Assembly: GCA_030653505.1 (NCBI GenBank)
Contig: JAURZK010000139.1
Span: forward strand, 1-35,293
DNA length: 35,293 bases
Reading direction: 5' to 3'
From: Rubrivivax sp.
Lineage (GTDB): Bacteria; Pseudomonadota; Gammaproteobacteria; Burkholderiales; Burkholderiaceae_C
Of the stretch, positions 1 to 7,435 are shown piece after piece. A program made the translations under genes and the position numbers. The notes below the pieces were generated by a model. It worked only from the letters and a program-made list of their open reading frames with translations, was not told the DNA's origin and did no database searches. How positions within the stretch are numbered: position 1 is the first letter of the stretch; every line of letters starts with the position of its first letter.

Positions 1-1143
1 GGGCAGCGGCATTTCCATTTCGGTCATGTCCTTCATGCCGCGCTCGCCCATCACCATGTAGTCGGGGATCAGCTTCGTGATCTGCTTGGCGACGCCCCGG
101 TGGTCCACACCGATCATGGTCGGCACGTCGTGGCCCAACGCGTTCATCGTGTGGTGGCTCTTGTGGCAGTGGAAGGCCCAGTCGCCTTCTTCGTCGGCCA
201 GAAAGTCGATCTGCCGCATCTGGCCCACCGCCACGTCGGTGGTCACCTCGTACTGGCGGGCGCTCTTCGGCGGTGGCCCGCCGTCGGTGCCTGTCACCCG
301 GAACTCGTGCCCGTGCAGGTGGATCGGGTGGTTGGTCATCGACAGGTTGCCGATGCGGATGCGCACCTTGTCGTTCTTGCGAACGACCAGCGGGTCGATG
401 CCGGGGAAGATGCGGCTGTTCCAACTCCACAGGTTGAAGTCGAGCATCGTCATGATCTTGGGCGTATAGGCGCCCGGGTCGATGTCGTAGGCGTTGAGCA
501 GGAACACGAAGTCGCGATCGACCTCGTCGATGAGCGGGTGCTTGGCCTTGGGGTGCGTGATCCAGAAGCCCATCATCCCCATGGCCATCTGCACCATCTC
601 GTCGGCATGCGGGTGGTACATGAAGGTGCCGGGTCGGCGCGCGACGAACTCGTAGACGTAGGTCTTGCCGGGTGGGATGCCGGGCTGGTTCAGGCCCGTC
701 ACGCCGTCCATGCCGTTGGGCAGGCGCTGGCCGTGCCAGTGGATGCTGGTCAACTCGCCAAGCTTGTTGGTGACGAAGATGCGCACCCGGTCGCCTTCCA
801 CGACCTCGATCGTCGGCCCGGGGCTCTGGCCGTTGTAGCCCCACAGATGGGCCTTGAAGCCGGCGGTCATTTCACGGACCACAGGCTCGGCCACCAGGTG
901 GAATTCCTTGACGCCGTTGTTCATGCGCCAGGGCAGGGTCCAACCGTTGAGGGTGACCACCGGGTTGTAGGGCCGCCCGGTGTTGGGCACCAAGGGCGGC
1001 ATCGTGTCGGGCTTGGTCTGCATGACCGGCTCGGGCAGGGCGGCCATCGCCACCTTGCTCACTGAGGCTGCGGCTGCCGCAGCCGTGATGGCGCCAGCGC
1101 CACCGAGCATCTTGCGTCGGGAAAGCATGTGAGAGTCCTTCAT
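1..1143 (-). CDS. multicopper oxidase, C-terminus off the left edge
   Basis: Exported multicopper oxidase, probably oxidising Cu(I) in the periplasm; 381 residues are visible and the gene continues past base 1. All four copper-ligand clusters are readable: HWHG (residues 135-138), YHPHAD (176-181), HPIHLHGHE (272-280) and HCHKSHHTMNALGHD (325-339). A twin-arginine-type signal (SRRKMLGGAGA, from residue 8) leads into an Ala-rich core, so Tat export of the folded enzyme is expected. The last visible residues are Met-rich (MGERGMKDMTEMEM), as in copper-handling oxidases. The start at 1143 has AGGA eight bases upstream; an in-frame ATG at 1128 with AAGGA is equally plausible and would give a more usual Tat leader. 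It is the last visible gene of the operon and follows the TolC-like gene by 2 bases. It is shorter in plan than classical CopA/PcoA, so I give no symbol. Confidence 0.93.
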   Translation of the reverse strand, partial: MKDSHMLSRRKMLGGAGAITAAAAAASVSKVAMAALPEPVMQTKPDTMPPLVPNTGRPYNPVVTLNGWTLPWRMNNGVKEFHLVAEPVVREMTAGFKAHLWGYNGQSPGPTIEVVEGDRVRIFVTNKLGELTSIHWHGQRLPNGMDGVTGLNQPGIPPGKTYVYEFVARRPGTFMYHPHADEMVQMAMGMMGFWITHPKAKHPLIDEVDRDFVFLLNAYDIDPGAYTPKIMTMLDFNLWSWNSRIFPGIDPLVVRKNDKVRIRIGNLSMTNHPIHLHGHEFRVTGTDGGPPPKSARQYEVTTDVAVGQMRQIDFLADEEGDWAFHCHKSHHTMNALGHDVPTMIGVDHRGVAKQITKLIPDYMVMGERGMKDMTEMEMPLP

Positions 1144-1145
1144 AT

Positions 1146-2582
1146 TCAATGTCCTGCGCCAACGGCTTCGGCCGCCATGGCGGGGCCAGCGGCTGCAGCA
1201 AGGCTGGGTTTGCCTATCAGCGCCATGTCGAGGTCGGCCTGCGCGATCCAGAAGTCACGCAGTGCCTGGATAGAACCGTTGACGCTGGCGATCTGCGAGC
1301 GCGCGTCCGCCAGCAGTTCGAACACGCCGATCAACATGCCGTTGTAGCGAAGCACGTTCTCTTCGGCGATGCGCTGGTTCAGCGGCACCACCTCGTCGCG
1401 CTGGTGGCGTGCGATGTCGTAGGCCGAGCGGTAGCCGGTGTAGGCCTCGCGCACCTCGGAGCGTGCGTTGATGGCGGTCTCGGCCGCGCGGTGCACGGTC
1501 TGCATGTACACCGCCTCGGCCCGCGCCACCCGCGCGCCGCCCCAGTCGAACAGCGGCAGTTCGAAGCCCACCTCCCAGCCACGCTGGGTCGGCTCCTCGT
1601 TCGAGCTGTTGCGCAGCACACCCAGCTCGAGCACGTTGATGAAGCGCGTGGTTCTCGTCAGGCCCAGATTGCGGGCCGTCTGCTCGGCGGCCAGCCTGGC
1701 GCCCTGCACGTCCAGCCGCTGGGCCAGCGCCACGCGTTCGATGTCGGGCAACTCCATGGCGTCCTTGGGCAGATCGGGCAGGCGCTCGGGCAGGGTGAAC
1801 GAGGTTTGTGTTCCCCAGGCACCCAGCAGCCGGGTGAGCCGTTCTCGCGTCGACCGTTGCGCTTGTTCCGCGCGAGCGAGGTTGAGCGAGGCATCGGCAT
1901 AGAAGACCTGCTCGCGCGCACGCTGCAGCTTGTTGAAGTTGCCCACCTGCTCCATGCGGCGCGCCAGCTCGGCGCTGGCGTCGGCGGTCTGTTTGACCTG
2001 CCGCATGTAGCGCACGGTTTCCTCGGCGGCCAGGGCGTTGTAGTACGCCTTGCGCGTGTCGGCTGCGAGTGAGAGCACGCTCATGGCGACCATGCCCTTG
2101 GTCTGTTCGAAGCGCCGGGCTTCCATCTGGCCGATGAAAGGCATGGCGATCAGGCGTGCGAGGTTGAAGTGGATGCCTCGCTCGATCTCCCGCTCGTCAC
2201 CTCGGCTTGAGCGCCCGAAGCTGAACCCCGGATTGGGCACGCGCCCGGCCTGCACGACCTCGGCCTCGGTGATGCCGAGTTCCTGGAAGGTGGCCTGCAG
2301 GCCGCGGTTGTTCAGCAACGCCACCTGCACCGCGTCGTCCACGGTCAGCGGCTTCGCCAACAGTTCGCCGACCCGCTTGCTAGTGCCGTCCTGGTCAGCG
2401 TCCGAGCGTGCCCATTGCACGTCCTTGCCCAGTCGGTCCTTGGCGGTCTTGTCGACCGTTGCAAAACCGCCGTCCGAACTGAAGGAGGCGCAGCCACCGA
2501 GCACAGCGGTGCTGACCAGCATGGCAAGCAGGCGCAGCCGAGGCGAGGCGGGTGTCGCAAAGTTCATGGTGCGGGCCTTCAT
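1146..2582 (-). CDS. TolC-family outer-membrane efflux lipoprotein
   Basis: Outer-membrane factor of the TolC/OEP family (478 residues), giving an export duct across the outer membrane. The N-terminus has a lipoprotein signal ending LGGC, so Cys31 should be lipidated. The rest alternates long Ala/Arg/Glu-rich helices with short beta segments, the usual two-repeat OEP plan. The start overlaps the stop of the upstream small exported protein by ATGA, so translation is probably coupled; an ATG at 2567 is an alternative. Here the duct lies beside a multicopper oxidase and not beside an RND pump. That arrangement recurs in copper operons of Burkholderiales from what I recall, and no RND genes are in this operon within the window. 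Since IS66 sits upstream, transcription may now depend on read-through from the element. Confidence 0.9.
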   Translation of the reverse strand: MKARTMNFATPASPRLRLLAMLVSTAVLGGCASFSSDGGFATVDKTAKDRLGKDVQWARSDADQDGTSKRVGELLAKPLTVDDAVQVALLNNRGLQATFQELGITEAEVVQAGRVPNPGFSFGRSSRGDEREIERGIHFNLARLIAMPFIGQMEARRFEQTKGMVAMSVLSLAADTRKAYYNALAAEETVRYMRQVKQTADASAELARRMEQVGNFNKLQRAREQVFYADASLNLARAEQAQRSTRERLTRLLGAWGTQTSFTLPERLPDLPKDAMELPDIERVALAQRLDVQGARLAAEQTARNLGLTRTTRFINVLELGVLRNSSNEEPTQRGWEVGFELPLFDWGGARVARAEAVYMQTVHRAAETAINARSEVREAYTGYRSAYDIARHQRDEVVPLNQRIAEENVLRYNGMLIGVFELLADARSQIASVNGSIQALRDFWIAQADLDMALIGKPSLAAAAGPAMAAEAVGAGH

Positions 2583-2968
2583 GGCGTCTTGTGGCCACCA
2601 TGACCGGCAGGCATGGGCACGGGCTTGGCGGCAGACGGGGTGTCCGCAGGCTTGGCGGCCGGTGCGGGTGCGGGTGCAGGTGCAGGTGCAGTTGTGGGCG
2701 CCGGATCAGGCTGCTGGGCCTCGCGGGCGTAGACACGCCAGCCACCGATGCGCGTGACGGTGTCGTTCGCGTCGCGCCAGGAGACAGGCTTCTCTTCACC
2801 CAGCCGTCGGTACTGGGCGAACGACGATTCGTAGCGCAGCGTCGGTACGCTGGCCTTCGGATCGAGAGGGTCGGGCCTGGCGGCTGTTGCCGCTGGTTGC
2901 GCCTGGGCTGCTGTCAGCGTGGCAAGCAACGAGGCCGCCAGCAGTGCAGAGTGCACCGTGCGCGGCAT
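2579..2968 (-). CDS. small exported protein, 5' region displaced by IS66
   Basis: Unrecognised exported protein of 129 residues from the ATG at 2968. The sequence shows a good signal peptide (residues 1-23, ending TAAQAQ), a conserved-looking core with RYESSFAQYRRLGEE and DANDTVTRIGGWRVYARE, and a Pro/Ala-rich low-complexity tail ending GHGGHKTP. It overlaps the TolC-like gene by ATGA. The start codon lies inside the IS66 target duplication (2966-2973). Upstream is now transposon sequence with no ribosome binding site. Across the element, the reading frame continues without a stop to an ATG at 5743 preceded by GAGGAC. The original protein may therefore have been about 17 residues longer, and the surviving copy may be poorly translated. 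Function is unknown; the operon suggests copper handling in the periplasm. Confidence 0.75.
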   Translation of the reverse strand: MPRTVHSALLAASLLATLTAAQAQPAATAARPDPLDPKASVPTLRYESSFAQYRRLGEEKPVSWRDANDTVTRIGGWRVYAREAQQPDPAPTTAPAPAPAPAPAAKPADTPSAAKPVPMPAGHGGHKTP

Positions 2969-2973
2969 GCGCC
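2966..2973. repeat. IS66 target-site duplication, left copy
   Basis: The sequence catgcgcc here is repeated exactly at the other side of the element. Read on the minus strand it is GGCGCATG and supplies the start codon of the small exported protein. Confidence 0.95.
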
Positions 2974-3000
2974 GTAAGCGTCTAGCCGAGGCATCTTGAG
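2974..3000. repeat. IS66 left terminal inverted repeat
   Basis: Begins GTAAGCGTCTAGCCG. Against the reverse complement of the right end it differs at 4 of 27 positions. Confidence 0.9.
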
Positions 3001-3172
3001 CTGAGCCACAAGGCGGCCGAGCATCGCGGCCATGGCGAACCTGATGGGCGCGGTGTGCACGGCAGTGATGGCGGTTGTCGCGCATTGCCTGAGCATCGGT
3101 GGCATGCTCGCCGCGATGCTCAGTCGGGCAGTGGGCTTGGCTCGGCGTCGTGCCGGCTCAGGCCGACCGGCT

Positions 3173-4765
3173 TCAGTCGGCGGGGCGCCACTTGTGGGGC
3201 AGCAGCTCGTCGATCCGGCTGTTCAACTGCGTGGGCAGCCGGGTGAGCACGTCCTTGAGGTACGCCCAGGGCTCGTGCCCGTTGAGCTTGGCCGACTGCA
3301 GCAGGCTCATCACCACCGCGGCCCGTTCGCCCGCCAACTGGCTGCCGATGAAGAGCCAATTGCGCCGTCCCAGAGCCCAAGGCCGAATTCGGTTCTCGAC
3401 GTGGTTGTTGTCGATCGGCACATCGCCATCCAGCAGGTACCGCCCCAGCCCCACCCAGTGGTTCAAGCTGTAGTCGATCGCCTTGGCGATGGCGCTGCCG
3501 TCGGGCACACGGGTACGCTCGAGCTGCAGCCACACATGCAGTTCGTCCCACAGCGGCTGCGACCGCTCTTGGCGCATCTGCAGCCGCTGCCCGGCGGTCA
3601 ACGCTTTCGCGTCGGCCTCGATCTTGTACAGCCAGGCCAGCCGCTGGATGGCCTGGCCGGCCACGACGCTGGCGTTGGCCTTGAAGAGTTCGTCGAACTT
3701 CCTCCTGGCGTGAGCCAGGCAATACGCGGTGCTGCGCCCGTCCAACGACAGCGCGGCGTCGTAGCCGCTGTAGGCGTCAACCACCAGCGTGCCCGTCCAC
3801 CCCTTCAAGAACGCGCACGGGTACTGGCCGCCGCGCCCAGCGCAGAAGTCGAACACCACGCCCGGCTCGGACTCGAAGACGCCTCGCGCGTAGGCCCACA
3901 TGTACGCCTTCTTGGTCTTGCCCCCGCCGGGGTCGAGCAGACCGATCGGCGTCTCGTCGGCGTGGACGACGCGCGAGCCGAGGACGAACACCCGGTGCGC
4001 GTCGTACAGCGGCTTCAATTGCGCCCCCGTGCGCCCACCCCAGGCGGCCAGGGTCGAGCGCGGCGTGTGCACGCCCGAGCGTGCATTGACCTGCTCCTGC
4101 CGGTAGTAGGGGATGTGGTCGACGAAGCGGCTGACGGCGGTGTGGGCCTGCAGGCCGGGCGTTGGCAGTGCGTTGTCGAAGACCTGGGGCGCGGCCGGCT
4201 CCTGCACGAGCAGCTGGCAGCACTTGCAGGCCCACTTGCCGCGGATCTGCCGCTGCACGAAGAACTGCGCCGGCACGATATCCAGCCGCTCGCTGACGTC
4301 CTCGCCCACGCGCACCATCGGCTGGCCGCACTCTGGCGTCGGGCAGTTCGTGTCTTCGGGCTCCACGCGCTGGTCCACGCGCGGCAGGTGCGCCGGCAGG
4401 GCCTCGCGCTTGGGTTGGCGGCGTGGCTGCTTGTCTTGTGCAGCGCTGCCGACGGCTGCGGGCTGCAGCGCGGCGAGCTGGGCCTCCAGGTCGGCCTGGT
4501 CGGCAGCACAGGTTTCTTCGAACAGCGCGCGCTGTTCGGCGTTCATGGCTTCGGTCTTGGCACCGAACTTCCAGGCCTTGAAGCGGGCAAGCTGGAACGT
4601 GATGCTCTCGATCTTGGCGTCGCGCCACTTGATGGCCTGGGCCTGCGAGTCGATGCGCTTGCTCTGCTCACCGATGTGAGCCAACATCTTCTCGGCTACG
4701 GCGGCCAGGTCTTCAGGGCTCAGACCGCGCAGGTCCTGGGCTTTGAAGTTGCGCACATCGAGCAT
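3173..4765 (-). CDS. tnpC: IS66 transposase TnpC
   Basis: DDE transposase of the IS66 family, 530 residues, a normal full length. In order: an N-terminal helical leucine-rich segment (about 15-100), a Cys-rich zinc-binding region (CPTPEC near 141-146 and WACKCC at 178-183), and the catalytic domain. I assign the catalytic triad to Asp270 (HADETPIG), Asp330 (VVDAYSGY) and Glu458 (DNNHVENRIRP). The C-terminus carries the usual segment ending near NSRIDELLPHKW. The start at 4765 (MLDVRNFKAQ) was chosen because it matches the family N-terminus; the open frame extends further upstream but that part reads as antisense noise over tnpB. No frameshift is seen, so the element may still be active. Confidence 0.95.
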   Translation of the reverse strand: MLDVRNFKAQDLRGLSPEDLAAVAEKMLAHIGEQSKRIDSQAQAIKWRDAKIESITFQLARFKAWKFGAKTEAMNAEQRALFEETCAADQADLEAQLAALQPAAVGSAAQDKQPRRQPKREALPAHLPRVDQRVEPEDTNCPTPECGQPMVRVGEDVSERLDIVPAQFFVQRQIRGKWACKCCQLLVQEPAAPQVFDNALPTPGLQAHTAVSRFVDHIPYYRQEQVNARSGVHTPRSTLAAWGGRTGAQLKPLYDAHRVFVLGSRVVHADETPIGLLDPGGGKTKKAYMWAYARGVFESEPGVVFDFCAGRGGQYPCAFLKGWTGTLVVDAYSGYDAALSLDGRSTAYCLAHARRKFDELFKANASVVAGQAIQRLAWLYKIEADAKALTAGQRLQMRQERSQPLWDELHVWLQLERTRVPDGSAIAKAIDYSLNHWVGLGRYLLDGDVPIDNNHVENRIRPWALGRRNWLFIGSQLAGERAAVVMSLLQSAKLNGHEPWAYLKDVLTRLPTQLNSRIDELLPHKWRPAD

Positions 4766-4872
4766 GTGCACAGTGTGCCCAGACCCCCGCGTCCAGGCCA
4801 TTCGGAGATGCGCCAATTGCCCTGCACGGACCGTGCAGCATCGAATACAGCCACGGCCATCACGCTTACGGA

Positions 4873-5226
4873 TCACATGCGCGTGATGACCTGCATTTGC
4901 GTCAACCGCTGCCACGGCAAGCCCACCACCAGGGCGTCGAACTGCTGCTGCGTCAAGGTCATCGGCGCTGATGCTGCAAGACCGCCGGCGGCGCCCGCGC
5001 GCGGCCATGCGAAGCGCCCGGCGTTCAGTCGTCGCGCCGCGCACCACACGCCGAAGCCGTCGTGCACGAGCAGCTTGATGCGGGTGGCGCGCGCGTTGGC
5101 GAACAGGTAGCCGTGGTGTGCCTGGGCCTGGCCGAACACCTGCACGACGCTGGCCAACAGTCGCTCGGTTCCGGCGCGCATGTCCATGGGCTGGACCGCC
5201 AGCCACAGCGCGTCGATGCGGATCAC
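4873..5226 (-). CDS. tnpB: IS66 accessory protein TnpB
   Basis: IS66 Orf2 family protein of 117 residues, needed for transposition of this family though its biochemical role is not settled. It reads IRIDALWLAVQPMDMRAGTE near the N-terminus, then GYLFANARATRIKLLVHDGFGVW, both hallmarks of the family. The start is a GTG at 5226 that overlaps the tnpA stop by four bases (GTGA), so translation is likely coupled. A gap of 107 bases holding a short palindrome separates it from tnpC. Confidence 0.92.
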   Translation of the reverse strand: MIRIDALWLAVQPMDMRAGTERLLASVVQVFGQAQAHHGYLFANARATRIKLLVHDGFGVWCAARRLNAGRFAWPRAGAAGGLAASAPMTLTQQQFDALVVGLPWQRLTQMQVITRM

Positions 5227-5618
5227 CGAAGCAACTCCCTCATCCAGGCCGCGCACTCGGTAGCCGCCGCAATCGGCCAGGTGATCTTCATGGCGGTCGC
5301 GCCGCGACGCAGCTCGATCTGGATGTCGACGGGCACTGGCGTCGACGTTGTCTGCGCCATGGACACCGGCAAGAACTGCGGCACGCTCGCGGCCGTCTGT
5401 GCGGGCAAGGTCGTGGGACTTGGTGGCGACATGGCGGCGCCTTCGCGCTCGCGTGCAAGCTTGCGCCAACCGTGCACGATGTTCGCGTTCACCCCATGCG
5501 ACATCGCCACCTTGGCTACAGATGCCCCAGGCGCCGCGCACTGCTCCAGCACCAACGTCTTCAACTCCGCACTGTGCCGCCGGCGCAAGACGACTCTCTC
5601 CGCTGCCATCGTGTCCAC
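5223..5618 (-). CDS. tnpA: IS66 TnpA, helix-turn-helix protein
   Basis: IS66 Orf1 of 131 residues. The N-terminal half (about 10-55) is a transposase-8-like helix-turn-helix with RRRHSAELKTLVLEQC and SVAKVAMSHGVNANIVHGWR, expected to bind DNA. The C-terminal half is the usual variable linker followed by IQIELRRGATAMKITWP. It is the first gene of the element and overlaps tnpB by GTGA. Confidence 0.92.
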   Translation of the reverse strand: MDTMAAERVVLRRRHSAELKTLVLEQCAAPGASVAKVAMSHGVNANIVHGWRKLAREREGAAMSPPSPTTLPAQTAASVPQFLPVSMAQTTSTPVPVDIQIELRRGATAMKITWPIAAATECAAWMRELLR

Positions 5619-5662
5619 CTATCTGCTTGATGGACACGATCATTGACGTCTCGCATTCGCCA

Positions 5663-5689
5663 TTCAAGGTGCCGCGGCCAGACGCTTAC
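5663..5689. repeat. IS66 right terminal inverted repeat
   Basis: Its reverse complement begins GTAAGCGTCTGGCCG. The sequence ends exactly at the target duplication. Confidence 0.9.
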
Positions 5690-5697
5690 CATGCGCC
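5690..5697. repeat. IS66 target-site duplication, right copy
   Basis: Exact copy of catgcgcc, directly abutting the right inverted repeat of the element. Confidence 0.95.
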
Positions 5698-5743
5698 GAC
5701 GCCTGGCCCCGGAAGGAACAGAAATGGAAAGTGAATGGACCAT
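5690..5743 (-). pseudogene. displaced 5' end of the small exported protein gene
   Basis: Eighteen codons beginning MVHSLSISVPSGARRRR run in frame from an ATG at 5743 to the IS66 insertion point. If the element and one target copy are removed, they join in frame to the ORF at 2968-2579. GAGGAC just upstream of the ATG is a plausible ribosome binding site, whereas the ATG at 2968 has none in the rebuilt sequence. This is inference: the rebuilt leader would have a long basic n-region before the signal peptide core, and the true start could still be the later Met. Confidence 0.5.
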
Positions 5744-5849
5744 GATGTCCTCGCGTCAAAGTCTGGGTGCTCCGATGCCGCATGCGCAGCAAGGGAGAGA
5801 CAGGAGCTGGCGAGGACCCGCGTGTCAGCGCACGCGGCGAGCTCGCCAG

Positions 5850-6296
5850 CTAGGCGAGAACGAATCGAGGGGGGCGGTCGGGCCCGTCAGCGGCGAACGT
5901 ATCGACGCTGGGCATCACGGCGGAGAACACCGTGGGGGTGAAAACGGGTGCCGGCACGACCAGCACCGAGTTCATGATCGCACTGCCGGAACAGCACGCA
6001 GCGCAGGCGCTGCATTTATGCTTGCTGGCATGGCTGACCTTGGCAGCGGTCGTAGAACGCTCCGAGGCCGATGGGTCTTCATCCGCGACCGCTGCTACGC
6101 TGTGGTGGTCTGGAGTCGCAGCGGCGTTGCCGGGCTGGTGCGCGTGCGCGGCGGGTACAGCCGGTTGCACTTGGACGGATACCGCGCCGCGAGAGTGATT
6201 GGGGCCGCAGAACGCCATGGTCGCAGCAGCAGCACCCTGCGCAGGAACTGCCAGCACCAACAACCAGATCAGCAGCGTTCGGATCAACAAACCCAT
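5850..6296 (-). CDS. CopL-like Cys/His-rich exported protein
   Basis: Small exported protein of 148 residues that probably buffers copper in the periplasm at the head of the copper operon. A signal peptide spans residues 1-25 (LLIWLLVLAVPAQGAAAA). Cys30, several His in the middle (HAHQPG, DHHS) and a cluster C95-x2-C98-x2-C101-C102 make a likely metal site. The C-terminal part (SVLVVPAPVFTPTVFSAVMP) is typical of the family as I recall it. The operon continues with the small exported protein now split by IS66. No ribosome binding site precedes the ATG; a TAAAGT hexamer lies six bases upstream of it, which would suit a leaderless mRNA. The name CopL is by resemblance only. Confidence 0.8.
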   Translation of the reverse strand: MGLLIRTLLIWLLVLAVPAQGAAAATMAFCGPNHSRGAVSVQVQPAVPAAHAHQPGNAAATPDHHSVAAVADEDPSASERSTTAAKVSHASKHKCSACAACCSGSAIMNSVLVVPAPVFTPTVFSAVMPSVDTFAADGPDRPPRFVLA

Positions 6297-6302
6297 GCAT
6301 TG

Positions 6303-6308
6303 ACTTTA
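6303..6308 (-). promoter_or_regulatory. possible -10 of the copper operon
   Basis: TAAAGT on the minus strand, ending six bases before the ATG at 6296. A weak -35-like CTGCAA lies 19 bases upstream, a spacing used by MerR-type promoters, but I see no convincing dyad. Confidence 0.4.
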
Positions 6309-6360
6309 CAACAGACTGTCTACGACGTTGCAGGCAGGGTGCTTCCCGGCGAACAACGGG

Positions 6361-6708
6361 TTATCGGCGCGTGCTTGGATCTCGTCCCACGAATACTGCA
6401 AACGACTTGGCGGCAAACCCGGCAGGGGCGATCTTGATCACATCGACCGCGCGTCCACCGAGCCCGTTGAAGGTCCATGAAAACTGCTGGCCCCCGCTGC
6501 GGAAGGTCACGGTCTCACCGTAGGCGATGTTGATCGGGGCGGACGAGGCAATGTCGACGATACGGGCTGCGGAAGCTTGCGAAGTCGGCTGGCCATAGTA
6601 GGACTGCCCGTTCATGAAGGTGTCTGCTCCGTTGGCCGCATAACTGGCCAAGGACAGGGTGGTCAAACCAAACATGGTTGCGGCTTTGAGCGATTGGATC
6701 GAGCGCAT
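6361..6708 (-). CDS. CzcE-like small periplasmic metal-resistance protein
   Basis: Periplasmic protein of 115 residues resembling the CzcE family, small proteins that bind copper in the periplasm of Cupriavidus. A signal peptide covers about residues 1-24. The mature part shows the family pattern INIAYGETVTFRSGGQQFSW, then FNGLGGRAVDVIKIAP. The start has a strong ribosome binding site (AAGGAG, six bases before ATG). The gene stands alone: the copper operon starts 64 bases beyond its stop on the same strand. Its promoter has the same operator and spacing as the two DUF4148 genes and the triple-repeat gene of this window, so CopR control is likely. Confidence 0.82.
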   Translation of the reverse strand: MRSIQSLKAATMFGLTTLSLASYAANGADTFMNGQSYYGQPTSQASAARIVDIASSAPINIAYGETVTFRSGGQQFSWTFNGLGGRAVDVIKIAPAGFAAKSFAVFVGRDPSTRR

Positions 6709-6776
6709 TGAGGTCTCCTTCTCGGATGTTCGCCCGTGCCGCCGGTGCCGCACAGGCGATGCCGTTTCTGGCATCG
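6709..6776 (-). ncRNA. 5' leader with two adjacent stem-loops (czcE-like gene)
   Basis: Predicted 68-base leader. The first stem-loop (6776-6757) has a 7-bp stem, CGATGCC with GGCATCG, loop of 6, and starts at the predicted first transcribed base. The second (6756-6733) pairs CCTGTGC with GCACGGG, 7 bp with one G-U. The ribosome binding site follows. Comparable tandem hairpins precede both DUF4148 genes. Confidence 0.55.
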
Positions 6777-6782
6777 AGAAGG

Positions 6783-6838
6783 ACTGTAGGAAGTTGCTTC
6801 CAACAGTCTCTGAACGGGAACATGACAAATCTGTCATG
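6783..6838 (-). promoter_or_regulatory. CopR/CusR-type operator and -10 of the czcE-like gene
   Basis: Operator CATGAC-N6-GTCATG at 6821-6838, matching the TGAC-N6-GTCA core known for CusR/CopR response regulators. Exactly 34 bases follow before the -10 TACAGT (minus strand, 6788-6783). No good -35 is present, as expected for an activated promoter. A second palindrome (arms CTGT.GGAAG and CTTCC.ACAG, 6784-6806) overlaps the -10. Confidence 0.75.
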
Positions 6839-6906
6839 TCCGGACCGGCCCCCCAAGGGCTTCGCAAGAGCCTCAGAAGGGCGGCCCAGTGCGGCTGCCC
6901 TGCAAG

Positions 6907-7350
6907 TCAGTGCGCGCCGCGGATGTGCCGGTGGGGTGAAGCCGAACTGCCGTGGCTCGCGGCGCCGTCCAATTCATTCAGGATGCCGCACGCTTCGATG
7001 GCATGCGGCGCGCTGCAGCGGGCGCGAAGGGCTTTCAGGTCCTTCTCCAACGCGCGCAACTCGCGGATGCGCTGGCCGACATGGCCGATGTGTTCGTCGA
7101 GCAAGGCATTCACCTCGCCGCAGTCCTGTGACGGTGCGTCACGCAGGCGCAGCAGCGAACGGATCTCGTCCAGCGCCATGTCCAGATTGCGGCAATGGCG
7201 GATGAAAGCCAGCCGATCGGCATGTGCGGCGGTGTACAGGCGGTAGTTGTTTTCAGACCGCTGCGCGGCCGGCAACAAGCCCTCACGCTCGTAGAAGCGG
7301 ATGGTTTCGACCGGGGTGCCGGTCTGCTCAGCCAGATTGCCGATGCGCAT
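6907..7350 (-). CDS. cadR: Cd(II)/Pb(II)-responsive MerR-family regulator CadR
   Basis: MerR-family transcription factor of 147 residues that senses Cd/Pb (and perhaps Zn) and activates the divergent cadA operon. The N-terminal winged helix reads MRIGNLAEQTGTPVETIRFY with the family motif YEREGLLP. A dimerisation helix spans about residues 80-110. The metal-site cysteines are visible at Cys77, Cys112 and Cys121, the CadR/PbrR arrangement. The C-terminal tail is His-containing (PHRHIRGAH), as in CadR. The start at 7350 matches the family N-terminus and has AGAGGGAC upstream. Its likely operator is in the cadA promoter at 7377-7407. Cd versus Pb preference cannot be settled from sequence. Confidence 0.92.
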   Translation of the reverse strand: MRIGNLAEQTGTPVETIRFYEREGLLPAAQRSENNYRLYTAAHADRLAFIRHCRNLDMALDEIRSLLRLRDAPSQDCGEVNALLDEHIGHVGQRIRELRALEKDLKALRARCSAPHAIEACGILNELDGAASHGSSASPHRHIRGAH

Positions 7351-7376
7351 GCGAAGTCCCTCTTGCCGTCCAGGGC

Positions 7377-7407
7377 TTGACTCTACACCGGCTACAGGGT
7401 TTTCAAT
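7377..7407 (+). promoter_or_regulatory. cadA promoter with MerR/CadR-type operator
   Basis: TTGACT (7377-7382) and TTCAAT (7402-7407) are separated by 19 bases, the stretched spacing that MerR-type activators correct. The spacer holds the imperfect dyad ACTCTA...TACAGGGT, like known CadR/PbrR sites. Transcription would start near 7414, which rules out the ATG at 7406 as start of cadA. Confidence 0.85.
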
Positions 7408-7435
7408 GGCTGCCACAAGCAGAAGGAAGCCACAA

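Larger units (their letters stand above)
2974..5689 (-). mobile_element. intact IS66-family insertion sequence
   Basis: Complete 2716-bp IS66-family element. It carries the three family genes tnpA, tnpB and tnpC in that order on the minus strand. Both ends begin GTAAGCGTCT, and the terminal inverted repeats match at 23 of about 27 positions by hand alignment (2974-3000 and 5663-5689). It is flanked by a perfect 8-bp direct repeat, the duplication size typical of this family. Its genes read in the same direction as the interrupted copper operon, so read-through could partly replace the severed promoter. A perfect 8-bp-arm hairpin lies at 4822-4838 between tnpC and tnpB. Confidence 0.96.

Noticed and set aside
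2579..3085. Extended frame giving the small exported protein an N-terminus encoded by IS66
   Set aside because: The extension lies in the inverted-repeat end of the element, has no signal and no ribosome binding site, and would bury the signal peptide; kept only as a remote alternative.
3032..5110. Open plus-strand frame of about 690 codons across the IS66 element
   Set aside because: It is antisense to tnpC and tnpB, with no recognisable protein pattern.
7406..7435. Upstream ATG (MAATSRR) as the start of cadA
   Set aside because: It overlaps the -10 hexamer; the GTG at 7436 has AAGGAAG at ideal spacing.
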